Origin: Planctomycetota bacterium
GTDB lineage: Bacteria; Planctomycetota; Planctomycetia; Pirellulales; Lacipirellulaceae
Direction of reading: 5' to 3'
NCBI GenBank assembly: GCA_013286045.1
Contig: JABDGM010000025.1
Location: 1 to 46,277 of the forward strand
DNA length: 46,277 bases
A model generated the notes under the pieces. It saw only the letters and a program-made list of their open reading frames with translations, did no database searches and was not told where the DNA came from. Every line of letters begins with the position of its first letter. The stretch's first letter is position 1. The position numbers and the translations under genes were made by a program. Positions 35,464 through 43,103 of the stretch are shown one piece after another.

Positions 35464-36777
35464 CTACAGGTATGTGTTGATCAAGTTTTCGATCATTTCC
35501 TGGCGGCCGCTGCGATTCGGGGCTGCGTCGCCTTTTTCGAGCATGATCTTTTCGAGTGACTTGAAGCTCTGCTTGCCGGACTCGATCTCCTTGCCCAGGC
35601 CCGAATCCCAGCTGGCATAACGCTCTTTTAGCAGGCCTTCGAGCTTGCCATCGGCCATCATTGCGTGGGCGATTTTCAGGCCGTGGGCGAAGGCGTCCAT
35701 GCCGCCGATGTGGGCATGAAATAGATCGACGGGCTCGAAGCTCTCGCGGCGGACTTTGGCATCGAAATTGACGCCGCCCGTCTTGAAGCCGCCGTATTTG
35801 AGCAGGGAGTACATGCACTGCGTCGTGAGGTAGATATCAGTGGGGAACTGATCGGTGTCCCAGCCAAGGAGCATGTCGCCGGTGTTGGCGTCGATCGAAC
35901 CGAGCACGCCCGAGCTGCCGGCGACTTCCATTTCATGGTGCATCGTGTGGCCGGCCAGCGTGGCGTGATTCGTTTCGAGGTTCAGCTTCAAGTGGTCGAT
36001 GAGACCGTACTCTCTAAGGAAGTTGCAGCAGGCGGCCGCGTCCGCGTCGTACTGGTGCTTCGTGGGCTCTTTCGGCTTGGGTTCGATATAGAACTGGCCG
36101 GTGAACCCAATTTCTTTGGCGTAATCGACGGCCATGTGGAGGAACTTCGCGAGATGTTCGAGCTCGCGTTTCATGTTCGTGTTCCACAAGTTTTGGTAGC
36201 CCTCGCGGCCACCCCAGAACGTGTAGCCTTGGCCGCCAAGTTCTTTCGTGACATCCAGTGCCTTTTTGACCTGGGCCGCAGCGAATGCAAAGGCCTCGCA
36301 ATTGGGGCTTGTTGCAGCGCCGTGCATATAACGGCGATTGCTGAACAAGTTGGCCGTGCCCCATAACAGCTTGATCCCAGTGCGTTGCTGTTCTTCCTTA
36401 AGGACTTTCACGACGGCGTCGAGATTGCGATTGGATTCCGCCAAGTTCGCGCCTTCCGGCGCAACATCGCGATCATGAAACGCGTAGTACGGGTTGCCGA
36501 GCTTCTGCATGAACTCGAAGGCGACCCGCGCGCGATTCTGGGCGTTCTCGACGGAGTCGGTGCCATCTTCCCAGGGGCGAACCGCGGTGCCGGGTCCGAA
36601 CGGGTCGGCGAGCGGATTTCGGAACGTGTGCCAGTAAACGACGCTGAAGCGCAAATGGTCGCGCATCGTTTTGCCGCCCACTTTTTCGTCCGCGTGGTAA
36701 TGACGGAAGGCGAGGGGGTTTTTGGACTCGGGGCCCTCGAAACGGATCGTCTCAATTTCTGGAAATGCAGCCTTCAT
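35464..36777 (-). CDS. xylA: Xylose isomerase
   Basis: A 437-residue cytoplasmic enzyme that interconverts D-xylose and D-xylulose with divalent metals, close in length to the E. coli protein (440). Catalytic His101 and Asp104 are in [12 protein letters not shown]. Metal-site segments are [29 protein letters not shown] and [17 protein letters not shown]. The ATG at 36777 is preceded by AAAGGTAAACC, a usable ribosome-binding site. No xylulokinase or XylR gene is visible next to it. Product xylulose-5-phosphate would feed transketolase, whose gene fragment lies at the left edge. A short GC-rich hairpin (36799-36813) lies in the leader; its role is unknown. Confidence 0.97.
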   Translation of the reverse strand: MKAAFPEIETIRFEGPESKNPLAFRHYHADEKVGGKTMRDHLRFSVVYWHTFRNPLADPFGPGTAVRPWEDGTDSVENAQNRARVAFEFMQKLGNPYYAFHDRDVAPEGANLAESNRNLDAVVKVLKEEQQRTGIKLLWGTANLFSNRRYMHGAATSPNCEAFAFAAAQVKKALDVTKELGGQGYTFWGGREGYQNLWNTNMKRELEHLAKFLHMAVDYAKEIGFTGQFYIEPKPKEPTKHQYDADAAACCNFLREYGLIDHLKLNLETNHATLAGHTMHHEMEVAGSSGVLGSIDANTGDMLLGWDTDQFPTDIYLTTQCMYSLLKYGGFKTGGVNFDAKVRRESFEPVDLFHAHIGGMDAFAHGLKIAHAMMADGKLEGLLKERYASWDSGLGKEIESGKQSFKSLEKIMLEKGDAAPNRSGRQEMIENLINTYL

Positions 36778-36910
36778 GGTTTACCTTTGTGATTCGCACC
36801 CCCGGCGCGGGGGCTTAGTCTGATGAGTTTTCGCGATTACTTGCGTGACACTTTCCGGCACAGTTCGTCCCTTTATTAGGGGATTCGAATGCTGGACTGT
36901 CCGATGCCCG

Positions 36911-36924
36911 ACCCGCCGGCGGGT
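36911..36924. promoter_or_regulatory. 14-bp perfect palindrome in the xylA / cyclophilin intergenic region
   Basis: ACCCGCCGGCGGGT is a perfect palindrome without a loop, in the 290-base gap between the divergent xylA and the cyclophilin-PEP-CTERM gene. This shape is compatible with a dimeric operator. Otherwise the gap shows only a small CCCCC/GGGGG hairpin (36799-36813) and no gene I can support. Confidence 0.3.
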
Positions 36925-37067
36925 AACACAAAAGGGCTTATTCTATCGAATGTGACGACTGTACCGGGAGGGGTTTGTTGGACAGTTTTACAACCCACGA
37001 GTACCCTGAAAAGATACACGTTCGCCGGCGCGGCTGGGACACCGATGGCGACGAGCTCGAGGAACAG

Positions 37068-38738
37068 ATGAGAACAGGCATCTTCTGGAGGGGCATTCGC
37101 CCACGGCCCGCGGTCCGGACTCAGCCCCACTCCGCGTCATTGCGTACGCTGACGACGATCCTGCAGCGACCCGCCGTGTCGAGCTTCGCCCTCGCGGCGA
37201 TTGTGCTTGTTTTATTGGCAGATCCGGCGGCCAAGGCGAGCCAGTACGTCGAGCTCGACTATAACCTGACGCTGTCGGGTCACGCGAGAAATTCGGTTTT
37301 CTTGGAGCTGTTCGACGATCGACCAGCTACAACCGCCAACTTTCTATCGTACGTGAATAACACGAGTGTGGCGCACGGCAGCTTCACTGGCTCCTTCATG
37401 CATCGTCTGGCCCGGAATTTTGTGATCCAAGGCGGTGGGTACTACCCGAGTTTCGTACAAGAGCCCGCGCCACTGAACGTGTCGCTCGATCCGAATGCCG
37501 TGATCGACTTGGACGGAAACCTCGCAACTGCAAATCCGACAGTTAATAACGAAAGCGGTCTGGCGCCCGCCCGCTCTAACACGCGTGGAACGATTGCAAT
37601 GGCACTGATTAACGGCCAGCCGAATAGTGCCAACAATCAATGGTTTGTAAACTTGGGCGACAACCACGCGTCGTTAGATTCATTGGGCTTTACCGTGTTT
37701 GGCCAAGTCGCCGGCGACGGAATGGCTATGTTCGACGCGTTCAACACGCTATCGATTGCAAATCTGAACCCGGATACGAATGACGACGGCACGCGGGACC
37801 CAGGTCCATTCTTTAATCCGAACGCGTCGCTAGATTCCAATAATCTTCCCACCGATGGCGTGCCGTATTTAAACGGCACAAACCAAGATATTCTGGTCGT
37901 CATCAATCAGGCGAAGCAGGTCGACTATTTGGGCCCGAATTTGACGACCGCTGTTCCCGCCGGCGGACTTGTTTTTTCGACACGCGACGTTTTTATCGAT
38001 ACAGGTACGCAGTTTACCGGAACCGGTCCGCTTACGATTGCAGCGGGTCGGAACTTGGGAATCCGCGAGGGAGTATCTTTGGGCCGCGATCTCTCGGTTC
38101 ACGGCACACTCGCGCCGGGGAATCAAATAGGGTCGATCACGGTTCAGAATTACACGCAGTCTTTCGATGGCCGGCTTAATATTCAGATCGCCAGCGCAAC
38201 GCCCTCGGGACAACAGTACGCTGACACGCAGTACGATCGCGTCATGGCGACCGGATCGGCGGCGCTTGCCGGCGAGCTGAGCGTGTCATTCATGCCGACG
38301 TACGCCCCAGCGGCGGGTAACTCGTTTACGATTTTGACCGCCGGTTTGATTCTCGGGACCTTCGACACATTCGATTTGCCAAACCTGCCGTTGGGAGATG
38401 TTTGGAATATTAGCAAGACAACAACGGCCTTCAATCTGAAGATTGTGTACGCCGATTTCGACCACGACGGAAAAGTCGACATGAGCGACTACATTCTGTG
38501 GCGAAATACCAAGGGCGGGTCGGTTACGCCAGGATCGGGAGCCGACGCGGATGGCAATGGGTTCGTTGACGATGCCGATTTCGCGATTTGGCGTGCGAAT
38601 TTCGGCAATGTCCGCGGCACCCAAAGCGGTAGCGGGTCGGGAAGCCTAGTGGCTGGGGGCGTGCCTGAACCGGCGACCGCACTTCTTATGGCGACCGGTG
38701 CCATTGTCATGGGGTCCGTTCGCCGTCGCCGTGGTTAA
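37068..38738 (+). CDS. Exported cyclophilin-type prolyl isomerase with dockerin-like repeat and PEP-CTERM tail
   Basis: A 556-residue surface-directed protein. The ATG at 37068 follows GAGGAA (ribosome-binding site); the open frame reaches back to TTG 36975. A long basic n-region precedes the hydrophobic signal (SFALAAIVLVLLADPAAKA). The cyclophilin domain (~60-280) keeps MHRLARNFVIQGGG (Arg, Phe, Gln of the active site), NQWFVNLGDN and FTVFGQV. A beta-rich middle (GTLAPGNQIGSITV) follows. Then come two Asp-rich calcium-type loops, DFDHDGKVDMSDYILWR and DADGNGFVDDADFAIWR, a dockerin-like pair, and the PEP-CTERM tail VPEPATALLMATGAIVMG-SVRRRRG for exosortase sorting. It probably assists protein folding outside the cytoplasm. 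A homologous gene follows after 100 bases. Confidence 0.9.
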   Translation: MRTGIFWRGIRPRPAVRTQPHSASLRTLTTILQRPAVSSFALAAIVLVLLADPAAKASQYVELDYNLTLSGHARNSVFLELFDDRPATTANFLSYVNNTSVAHGSFTGSFMHRLARNFVIQGGGYYPSFVQEPAPLNVSLDPNAVIDLDGNLATANPTVNNESGLAPARSNTRGTIAMALINGQPNSANNQWFVNLGDNHASLDSLGFTVFGQVAGDGMAMFDAFNTLSIANLNPDTNDDGTRDPGPFFNPNASLDSNNLPTDGVPYLNGTNQDILVVINQAKQVDYLGPNLTTAVPAGGLVFSTRDVFIDTGTQFTGTGPLTIAAGRNLGIREGVSLGRDLSVHGTLAPGNQIGSITVQNYTQSFDGRLNIQIASATPSGQQYADTQYDRVMATGSAALAGELSVSFMPTYAPAAGNSFTILTAGLILGTFDTFDLPNLPLGDVWNISKTTTAFNLKIVYADFDHDGKVDMSDYILWRNTKGGSVTPGSGADADGNGFVDDADFAIWRANFGNVRGTQSGSGSGSLVAGGVPEPATALLMATGAIVMGSVRRRRG

Positions 38739-38768
38739 CTTTGGCGCTCGGACGACTGCAGTTGGCGG

Positions 38769-38774
38769 TATAAT
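38769..38774 (+). promoter_or_regulatory. Consensus -10 hexamer (TATAAT), possible promoter of second cyclophilin gene
   Basis: TATAAT lies 65 bases upstream of the ATG at 38839. The best -35 lookalike (TTGGCG, 38741-38746) is 22 bases away, longer than the usual 17, so the match is only partial. Confidence 0.3.
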
Positions 38775-38838
38775 CGGAAGGTAATCTCATCTAACCAGGA
38801 TTGGTATCATCGCCTGTAACATCAAATCTCATTTTGAC

Positions 38839-39777
38839 ATGCATAAGCCCATTCGACTTATAAGATTTGCTGCCCTGTTGTCTCTAATCGTGGCTGCACA
38901 ATGCAAGTGGGCGCTCGCGACCGTCGTGCGCTTCCAGACGTCGTCGGGAAATATCGACGTGCGCATGTATGACACGGCGACGCCGAACAGCGTCACGAAT
39001 TTCCTCAACTACGTAACTAGCAACCGATATAACGGAACCTTCATCCATAGGGTACCGCAACTACCCGGGGGCGCTGGGACAGCCAATTTCGTGGTGCAAG
39101 GTGGCGGGTTCCTATTGAATAACTCGATTTTCGCGGCTTCTGGGATCGTCACCGATGCGCCGATTGGCGACGAGTTCAAAATCAGTAACACTCCCGGCAC
39201 GCTTGCATTTGCGAAGAACTCGGCAGGAGCGACCAGCCAATGGTTCTTCAATGTTGGCGACAACTCGGCGTCACTGGATAGCCAGGGATTCACCGTGTTC
39301 GGGCGTGTGCTGGGAACTGGCATGACCACGGTAAATACGATCAACAACCTGCCGGTCGTGAATGCCGCCTCAGCAGAAAACGCACCGGGAGAAGACTTTG
39401 ATGAGGTCCCTGTTCGCGATCTCAACAAAGTAATTCAGCAGCAAGATATCACCAGTAACGAAGCCGTTATGGTGAATGTTGTCGTGTTGAATTATAAGGC
39501 GGGCGACTACGACTTTAACGGCACCGTGAACGCAGCTGACTATAGCGTGTGGCGCAATTCGTACGGTTCCACGACCAACCCGGCTGCGGATGGCAACGGC
39601 GATGGAGTCGTGGACATGCGCGATTATGTAGTGTGGCGCAACACACTTGGGCAGACAGGCGGCCCAGGCGCGGGAGCAGGATCCCTTTTCGATAATGGCA
39701 GCGTGCCCGAACCATCGTGCGCTATGTTGGTTTCGGGGCTGATTCTTTGCTGCTGTCGGCGGTCACGGGCCCGTTAA
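38839..39777 (+). CDS. Exported cyclophilin-type prolyl isomerase with dockerin-like repeat and PEP-CTERM tail, second copy
   Basis: A 312-residue shorter relative of the preceding protein. The signal peptide is MHKPIRLIRFAALLSLIVAAQCKWALA. The cyclophilin domain (~28-215) has FIHRVPQ, NFVVQGGGF, SQWFFNVGDN and FTVFGRV. Compared with the first copy, a Gly-rich insert (LPGGAGTA) separates the active-site HR from the F-x-x-Q. The long beta-rich middle is absent. The dockerin-like pair DYDFNGTVNAADYSVWR and DGNGDGVVDMRDYVVWR leads to the tail VPEPSCAMLVSGLILCCC-RRSRAR, a PEP-CTERM signal with Cys in its helix. Together with its neighbour it forms a tandem duplicate with differing middle regions. 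Confidence 0.9.
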   Translation: MHKPIRLIRFAALLSLIVAAQCKWALATVVRFQTSSGNIDVRMYDTATPNSVTNFLNYVTSNRYNGTFIHRVPQLPGGAGTANFVVQGGGFLLNNSIFAASGIVTDAPIGDEFKISNTPGTLAFAKNSAGATSQWFFNVGDNSASLDSQGFTVFGRVLGTGMTTVNTINNLPVVNAASAENAPGEDFDEVPVRDLNKVIQQQDITSNEAVMVNVVVLNYKAGDYDFNGTVNAADYSVWRNSYGSTTNPAADGNGDGVVDMRDYVVWRNTLGQTGGPGAGAGSLFDNGSVPEPSCAMLVSGLILCCCRRSRAR

Positions 39778-39808
39778 GGGCATCACCCGCTGCATCCCGA
39801 AGTTCTTC

Positions 39809-39822
39809 CGCAAACGCTTGCG
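39809..39822. promoter_or_regulatory. LacI-family-like operator candidate
   Basis: CGCAAACGCTTGCG is a palindrome with one mismatched pair, close to the CGCAAACG-half-site pattern known for LacI/GalR/PurR-type regulators. It is 109 bases upstream of the HpcH/HpaI aldolase start. No LacI-type gene is in the window. Confidence 0.3.
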
Positions 39823-39834
39823 AATAGGCGATAC

Positions 39835-39860
39835 TTCTGTCACTATTTGACCTGACAGAA
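39835..39860. promoter_or_regulatory. 8-bp inverted repeat upstream of the aldolase gene
   Basis: TTCTGTCA (39835-39842) and TGACAGAA (39853-39860) form a perfect inverted repeat with a 10-base spacer. It may be an operator or the RNA hairpin at the end of the PEP-CTERM transcript. There is no T-run downstream. Confidence 0.4.
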
Positions 39861-39931
39861 ATCTAATCTCGGATGACGCGCAACCCGGCATGAACGTCGC
39901 ATGCGGGTGCGGCGCGCGGAACACGGTCGCA

Positions 39932-40708
39932 ATGTCCAGCCTTATCAAAGAGCGCTTGCTTGCCGGTAAGATCGTCAAAACGATGCATGTCGTTGGCTAC
40001 GCGACGCCGCGCATTATTGAGATGCTCGGCGTGCATGGAAACTTCCAGGGTTTCTGGTTTGATCAAGAGCACTCTGCGATTCCGCATAAGGAGCTGGAGC
40101 TGCTGATGATCGCCTGCCGTGCTGCGGGCAAAGATGCCTTTGCGCGTGTGCCGCCCACCGATTATGCGACGGTCATGAGGCCGATGGAGACAGGTTGCAG
40201 CGGCGTCATGATCGCACAAGTGCGGACGCTCGACGAAGTGAAGCAAAGCGTGCAATGGGCGAAGTATCCGCCGGTCGGAATTCGCGGGGCGTTTACGGGG
40301 AACGCGGAAACGCGTTACGGCAAGGTCGGGCTCGCAACGCACATCGAAAATGCAAATCGCGACCATTGGCTAAGCGTGCAAATCGAAACGCCGGAGGCCG
40401 TCGAGATTGTCGATAAAATCGCCGCCACGGACGGGGTGGACTGGCTTTTTGTGGGGCCGGCGGATTTGTCAGTAACGCTGGGTGTTCCCGGTGATTTCAT
40501 GCACCCTAAGTGCATTGACGCCCTGAAAAAGGTCGGCGCGGCCACAAAGAAAGCCGGGAAGTCTTGGGGGATTTTATCCCGCGATATCGAACACGCGCGC
40601 AAATGTCGGGAGTTAGGCTGTCAACTTTTCAGCGTGATGGGCGATGGGGAATGCCTCAGGGTCGGCCTCGAAACGCTGGAAAAGCGGTTCGCGGAGCTAG
40701 ACGACTAG
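39932..40708 (+). CDS. HpcH/HpaI aldolase family protein
   Basis: A 258-residue class II (metal-dependent) aldolase of the HpcH/HpaI/citrate lyase beta type, which splits or forms 2-keto-hydroxy acids with pyruvate. ATG 39932 gives the usual family length; an upstream ATG at 39890 adds 14 odd residues. Active-site residues visible: FDQEHS (His47, catalytic), FARVPP (Arg72), VQIETPEAV (Glu152, metal) and VGPADLSVTLGVPG (Asp178, metal). The substrate is unknown; sugar-acid degradation is possible. It stands between the PEP-CTERM pair and the transporter operon, with two dyad sites upstream. Confidence 0.9.
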   Translation: MSSLIKERLLAGKIVKTMHVVGYATPRIIEMLGVHGNFQGFWFDQEHSAIPHKELELLMIACRAAGKDAFARVPPTDYATVMRPMETGCSGVMIAQVRTLDEVKQSVQWAKYPPVGIRGAFTGNAETRYGKVGLATHIENANRDHWLSVQIETPEAVEIVDKIAATDGVDWLFVGPADLSVTLGVPGDFMHPKCIDALKKVGAATKKAGKSWGILSRDIEHARKCRELGCQLFSVMGDGECLRVGLETLEKRFAELDD

Positions 40709-40757
40709 TCCCAATGTGGCTTGCATCTTTTTCTAAGATGAAAGTCCTCTGCATATT

Positions 40758-40811
40758 TCTGAGAAAGCCGTGTTATATTAAACGACCCGTCCAAAAAAAG
40801 CTCTGAGAAAG
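40758..40811 (+). repeat. Direct repeat TCTGAGAAAG around a candidate promoter
   Basis: TCTGAGAAAG occurs at 40758-40767 and 40802-40811, 44 bases apart (about four helical turns). A TATATT -10-like hexamer (40774-40779) lies between them. The second copy gives GAGAAAG as a weak ribosome-binding site for the ATG at 40815. Confidence 0.35.
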
Positions 40812-40814
40812 AAT

Positions 40815-40988
40815 ATGACCAAGAAATCGGAAAAGAAGAATAAAGTCGAAGTGAAAACCGCTCTTGCTGACAAATACGATCGGTTGGCTCGTGTTCGCAG
40901 CAGCAAGCCTGGAAAGAGACGACTGCAGCGCCATGCGGAACGTTTTCGAAGTCAGGCTGCAAACTTGTCGAAGAGCATGCCAGAATGA
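40815..40988 (+). CDS. Small basic protein (57 residues), translationally coupled to the transporter
   Basis: A short open frame: MTKKSEKKNKVEVKTALADK at the start, then DRLARVRSS-KPGKRRLQRHAERF and a hydrophilic end. It is strongly basic, with many Lys and Arg and no hydrophobic segment, so it is soluble and may bind nucleic acid or the cytoplasmic face of a membrane protein. Its TGA overlaps the ATG of the following transporter gene as ATGA (40985-40988), the classical coupling arrangement. Codon use looks like that of real genes. I do not recognise a family. Confidence 0.6.
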   Translation: MTKKSEKKNKVEVKTALADKYDRLARVRSSKPGKRRLQRHAERFRSQAANLSKSMPE

Positions 40989-43006
40989 CGTCCCTCGGGG
41001 CTCGCCGAACTTCTGCCGATAACGAACCGCCGACAAAAAAATTCGCCGATTCTATGGATTCGGTGGACGTACGGCAGCTTACGCCGTCGACCGAAGTGCT
41101 GCAGCCGCCCGAGCACCAGAGCTTCTGGCTTTGGGTGATGTGCCTTACGGGCGTGGATTACTTCAGCACGCTCGGTTATCAGCCGTCGATCGCGTTTGAG
41201 GCGGTTGGCCTGCTCGCGCCGATAGCAACAGTCGTGCTCATCGCGGTGACCCTCGGCTGCGCGCTCCCCGTGTATTCGCGCGTTGCGGAAGAATCGCCGC
41301 TCGGCCACGGTTCGATCTCGATGCTGGAGCGTTTGCTTCGCGGGTGGACGGCCAAGTTCTTGGTATTGGTGCTGCTTGGTTTCGCAGCCACCGATTTCAT
41401 CATCACCCAAACACTTTCCGCCGCAGATGCTGCGGAACACCTCATTCACAATCCGTATTGGGCCGGTGCGCCCGCATTCTTGCAAAGTCAGATGTTTCTG
41501 ACGATCGGGATGCTTCTGCTGCTCGGTGGGATGTTTCTCCGCGGATTTAAAGAAGTCATCCTTATCGCTGTAGTAATTGTTGGCTTTTACCTTGCGCTAA
41601 ATGTGTTCGTGCTCGTTAGCGGGATTGTGTACCTTGCGTTCCACCCGTCGCTCGTCGCCAACTGGTACGAATCGGTGATCGCTGGCGATTGGCACATCGA
41701 CCACGAGGGCAGCGGTCTTTGGGCGGCTGTGCTGACGTGTTTGATATTCTTCCCCAAGCTCGCCTTGGGGTTGAGCGGTTTTGAAACCGGCGTCGCGGTA
41801 ATGCCTTTAGTTCGAGGCGAGCATGGCGATGATCCGCAGCGGCCGCGCGGTCGCATCCGTAACACGCGCAAATTGCTGGTCACCGCGGGCCTCATTATGT
41901 CGTGCATGCTGCTGGGATCGAGCATAGTCACGGCCATGCTCATTTCTCCGAAAGCGCTGATTACCGAGGGCCAGGCTTCTAACCGCGCGCTAGCCTACGT
42001 CGCGCACGGTGAAACCGCCATCACGATCAATCCAATCTTCGGGCAGGCTTTCGGTACGATTTACGACATGAGCACGGTCGCGATCCTCTGGTTCGCTGGA
42101 GCGAGCGCGATGAGCGGGCTGCTCAACCTTGTCCCACGTTATTTGCCTCGATTCGGAATGGCGCCACGTTGGGCCGAGGCCGTGCGCTGGCTCGTCATCC
42201 ACTTCACGTTCATCAATATCGTCGTCACTCTGGTGTTTGGCGCAAGTGTGGTTGCACAGGGTGGCGCCTACGCAACGGGCGTGATGGTGCTGATGTCCAG
42301 CGGCGCGATCGCCGTCGTGATCGACATGTGGCTAAAAGGCAGCGGCCCCTGGTGGCGTCGCCTTCATTGGGGATACTTGGCGGCGAGCGGCGTGTTTCTT
42401 TACACGACTATTTGCATCATCATCGAGAAACCTGACGGCATTAAGATCGCCGGCGCTTTCATTTTTGCCGTGCTCGTATTTTCCATCGTCTCCCGAACCC
42501 GGCGGAGCACGGAGTTACGTTTCGAGAAGTTCGATTTTGTCGACGAAACATCTCGGTTCATGTGGGACTCACTGCGTCACCTGGAGTTTCCTGTTCTCGT
42601 GCCGCATCGCCCAGGGCACCACACGATCGCGGAGAAGGATGAGAAGATTCGCCGCGTGCATCGGTTGGGCCGCAATGTACCGATCGTTTTCGTCGAAGCA
42701 ACGGTGGGCGACCCGAGCGAGTTCGCCCACAATCCGATGATTGAGGTCACCGAGAAAGATGAGCGATTTTTGCTGAAGTTAACGCGATGCGTGTCGGTCG
42801 CCCACGCGGTTGCAACTGTTGCCCTTGAGCTTTCGAAGACCGGCAAGCCTCCTGAAATCCACTTTGGCTGGTCCGGCGAGAGTCCGCTGGCCGCTAATCT
42901 TGGCTTTCTTTTGTTTGGCGAAGGCAACGTGCCCTGGTTGGTGCGAGAGCTGATTCTTAAGGCGGAGTCGGATCCGAAAAAGCAGCCGCGCGTGATTATT
43001 GGTTGA
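40985..43006 (+). CDS. APC-superfamily amino acid permease-like transporter with C-terminal soluble domain
   Basis: A 673-residue membrane protein. After a hydrophilic N-terminus (~1-37), about 12 helices begin with FWLWVMCLTGVDYFSTLGYQPSIAFEAVG, the G-D/Y-x-S-T-x-x-Y opening of APC-type and KimA-like transporters. Further segments are GLSGFETGVAVMPLV and GMAPRWAEAVRWL. The last ~165 residues (from about 508) are a soluble domain (LRHLEFPVLVPHRPG, VPIVFVEATVGD) of a kind seen in some potassium-transporting relatives. Amino acids or potassium are the likely substrates; which one cannot be told. The start codon overlaps the stop of the small basic protein gene. Confidence 0.85.
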   Translation: MTSLGARRTSADNEPPTKKFADSMDSVDVRQLTPSTEVLQPPEHQSFWLWVMCLTGVDYFSTLGYQPSIAFEAVGLLAPIATVVLIAVTLGCALPVYSRVAEESPLGHGSISMLERLLRGWTAKFLVLVLLGFAATDFIITQTLSAADAAEHLIHNPYWAGAPAFLQSQMFLTIGMLLLLGGMFLRGFKEVILIAVVIVGFYLALNVFVLVSGIVYLAFHPSLVANWYESVIAGDWHIDHEGSGLWAAVLTCLIFFPKLALGLSGFETGVAVMPLVRGEHGDDPQRPRGRIRNTRKLLVTAGLIMSCMLLGSSIVTAMLISPKALITEGQASNRALAYVAHGETAITINPIFGQAFGTIYDMSTVAILWFAGASAMSGLLNLVPRYLPRFGMAPRWAEAVRWLVIHFTFINIVVTLVFGASVVAQGGAYATGVMVLMSSGAIAVVIDMWLKGSGPWWRRLHWGYLAASGVFLYTTICIIIEKPDGIKIAGAFIFAVLVFSIVSRTRRSTELRFEKFDFVDETSRFMWDSLRHLEFPVLVPHRPGHHTIAEKDEKIRRVHRLGRNVPIVFVEATVGDPSEFAHNPMIEVTEKDERFLLKLTRCVSVAHAVATVALELSKTGKPPEIHFGWSGESPLAANLGFLLFGEGNVPWLVRELILKAESDPKKQPRVIIG

Positions 43007-43103
43007 TGCCGGCCACCTACGCAGCGTGACGGGCCTTTGCTAAAATGCCGGCTCGCATTCCCCTTCCTTCGCGTTTCCCCAGCGCTATCCGGGCAGGCCT
43101 TTC

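Noticed and set aside
36799..36813. CCCCC-GGCGC-GGGGG hairpin in the xylA leader as a riboswitch or attenuator
   Set aside because: A five-base GC stem alone, with no conserved riboswitch elements around it, is not enough.
36876..37130. 84-codon minus-strand frame in the xylA / cyclophilin gap
   Set aside because: No motif or good ribosome-binding site, and it overlaps the start of the cyclophilin-PEP-CTERM gene.
40709..40814. c-di-AMP (ydaO) riboswitch ahead of the APC-type transporter
   Set aside because: The leader is only about 100 bases and shows none of the expected conserved elements.
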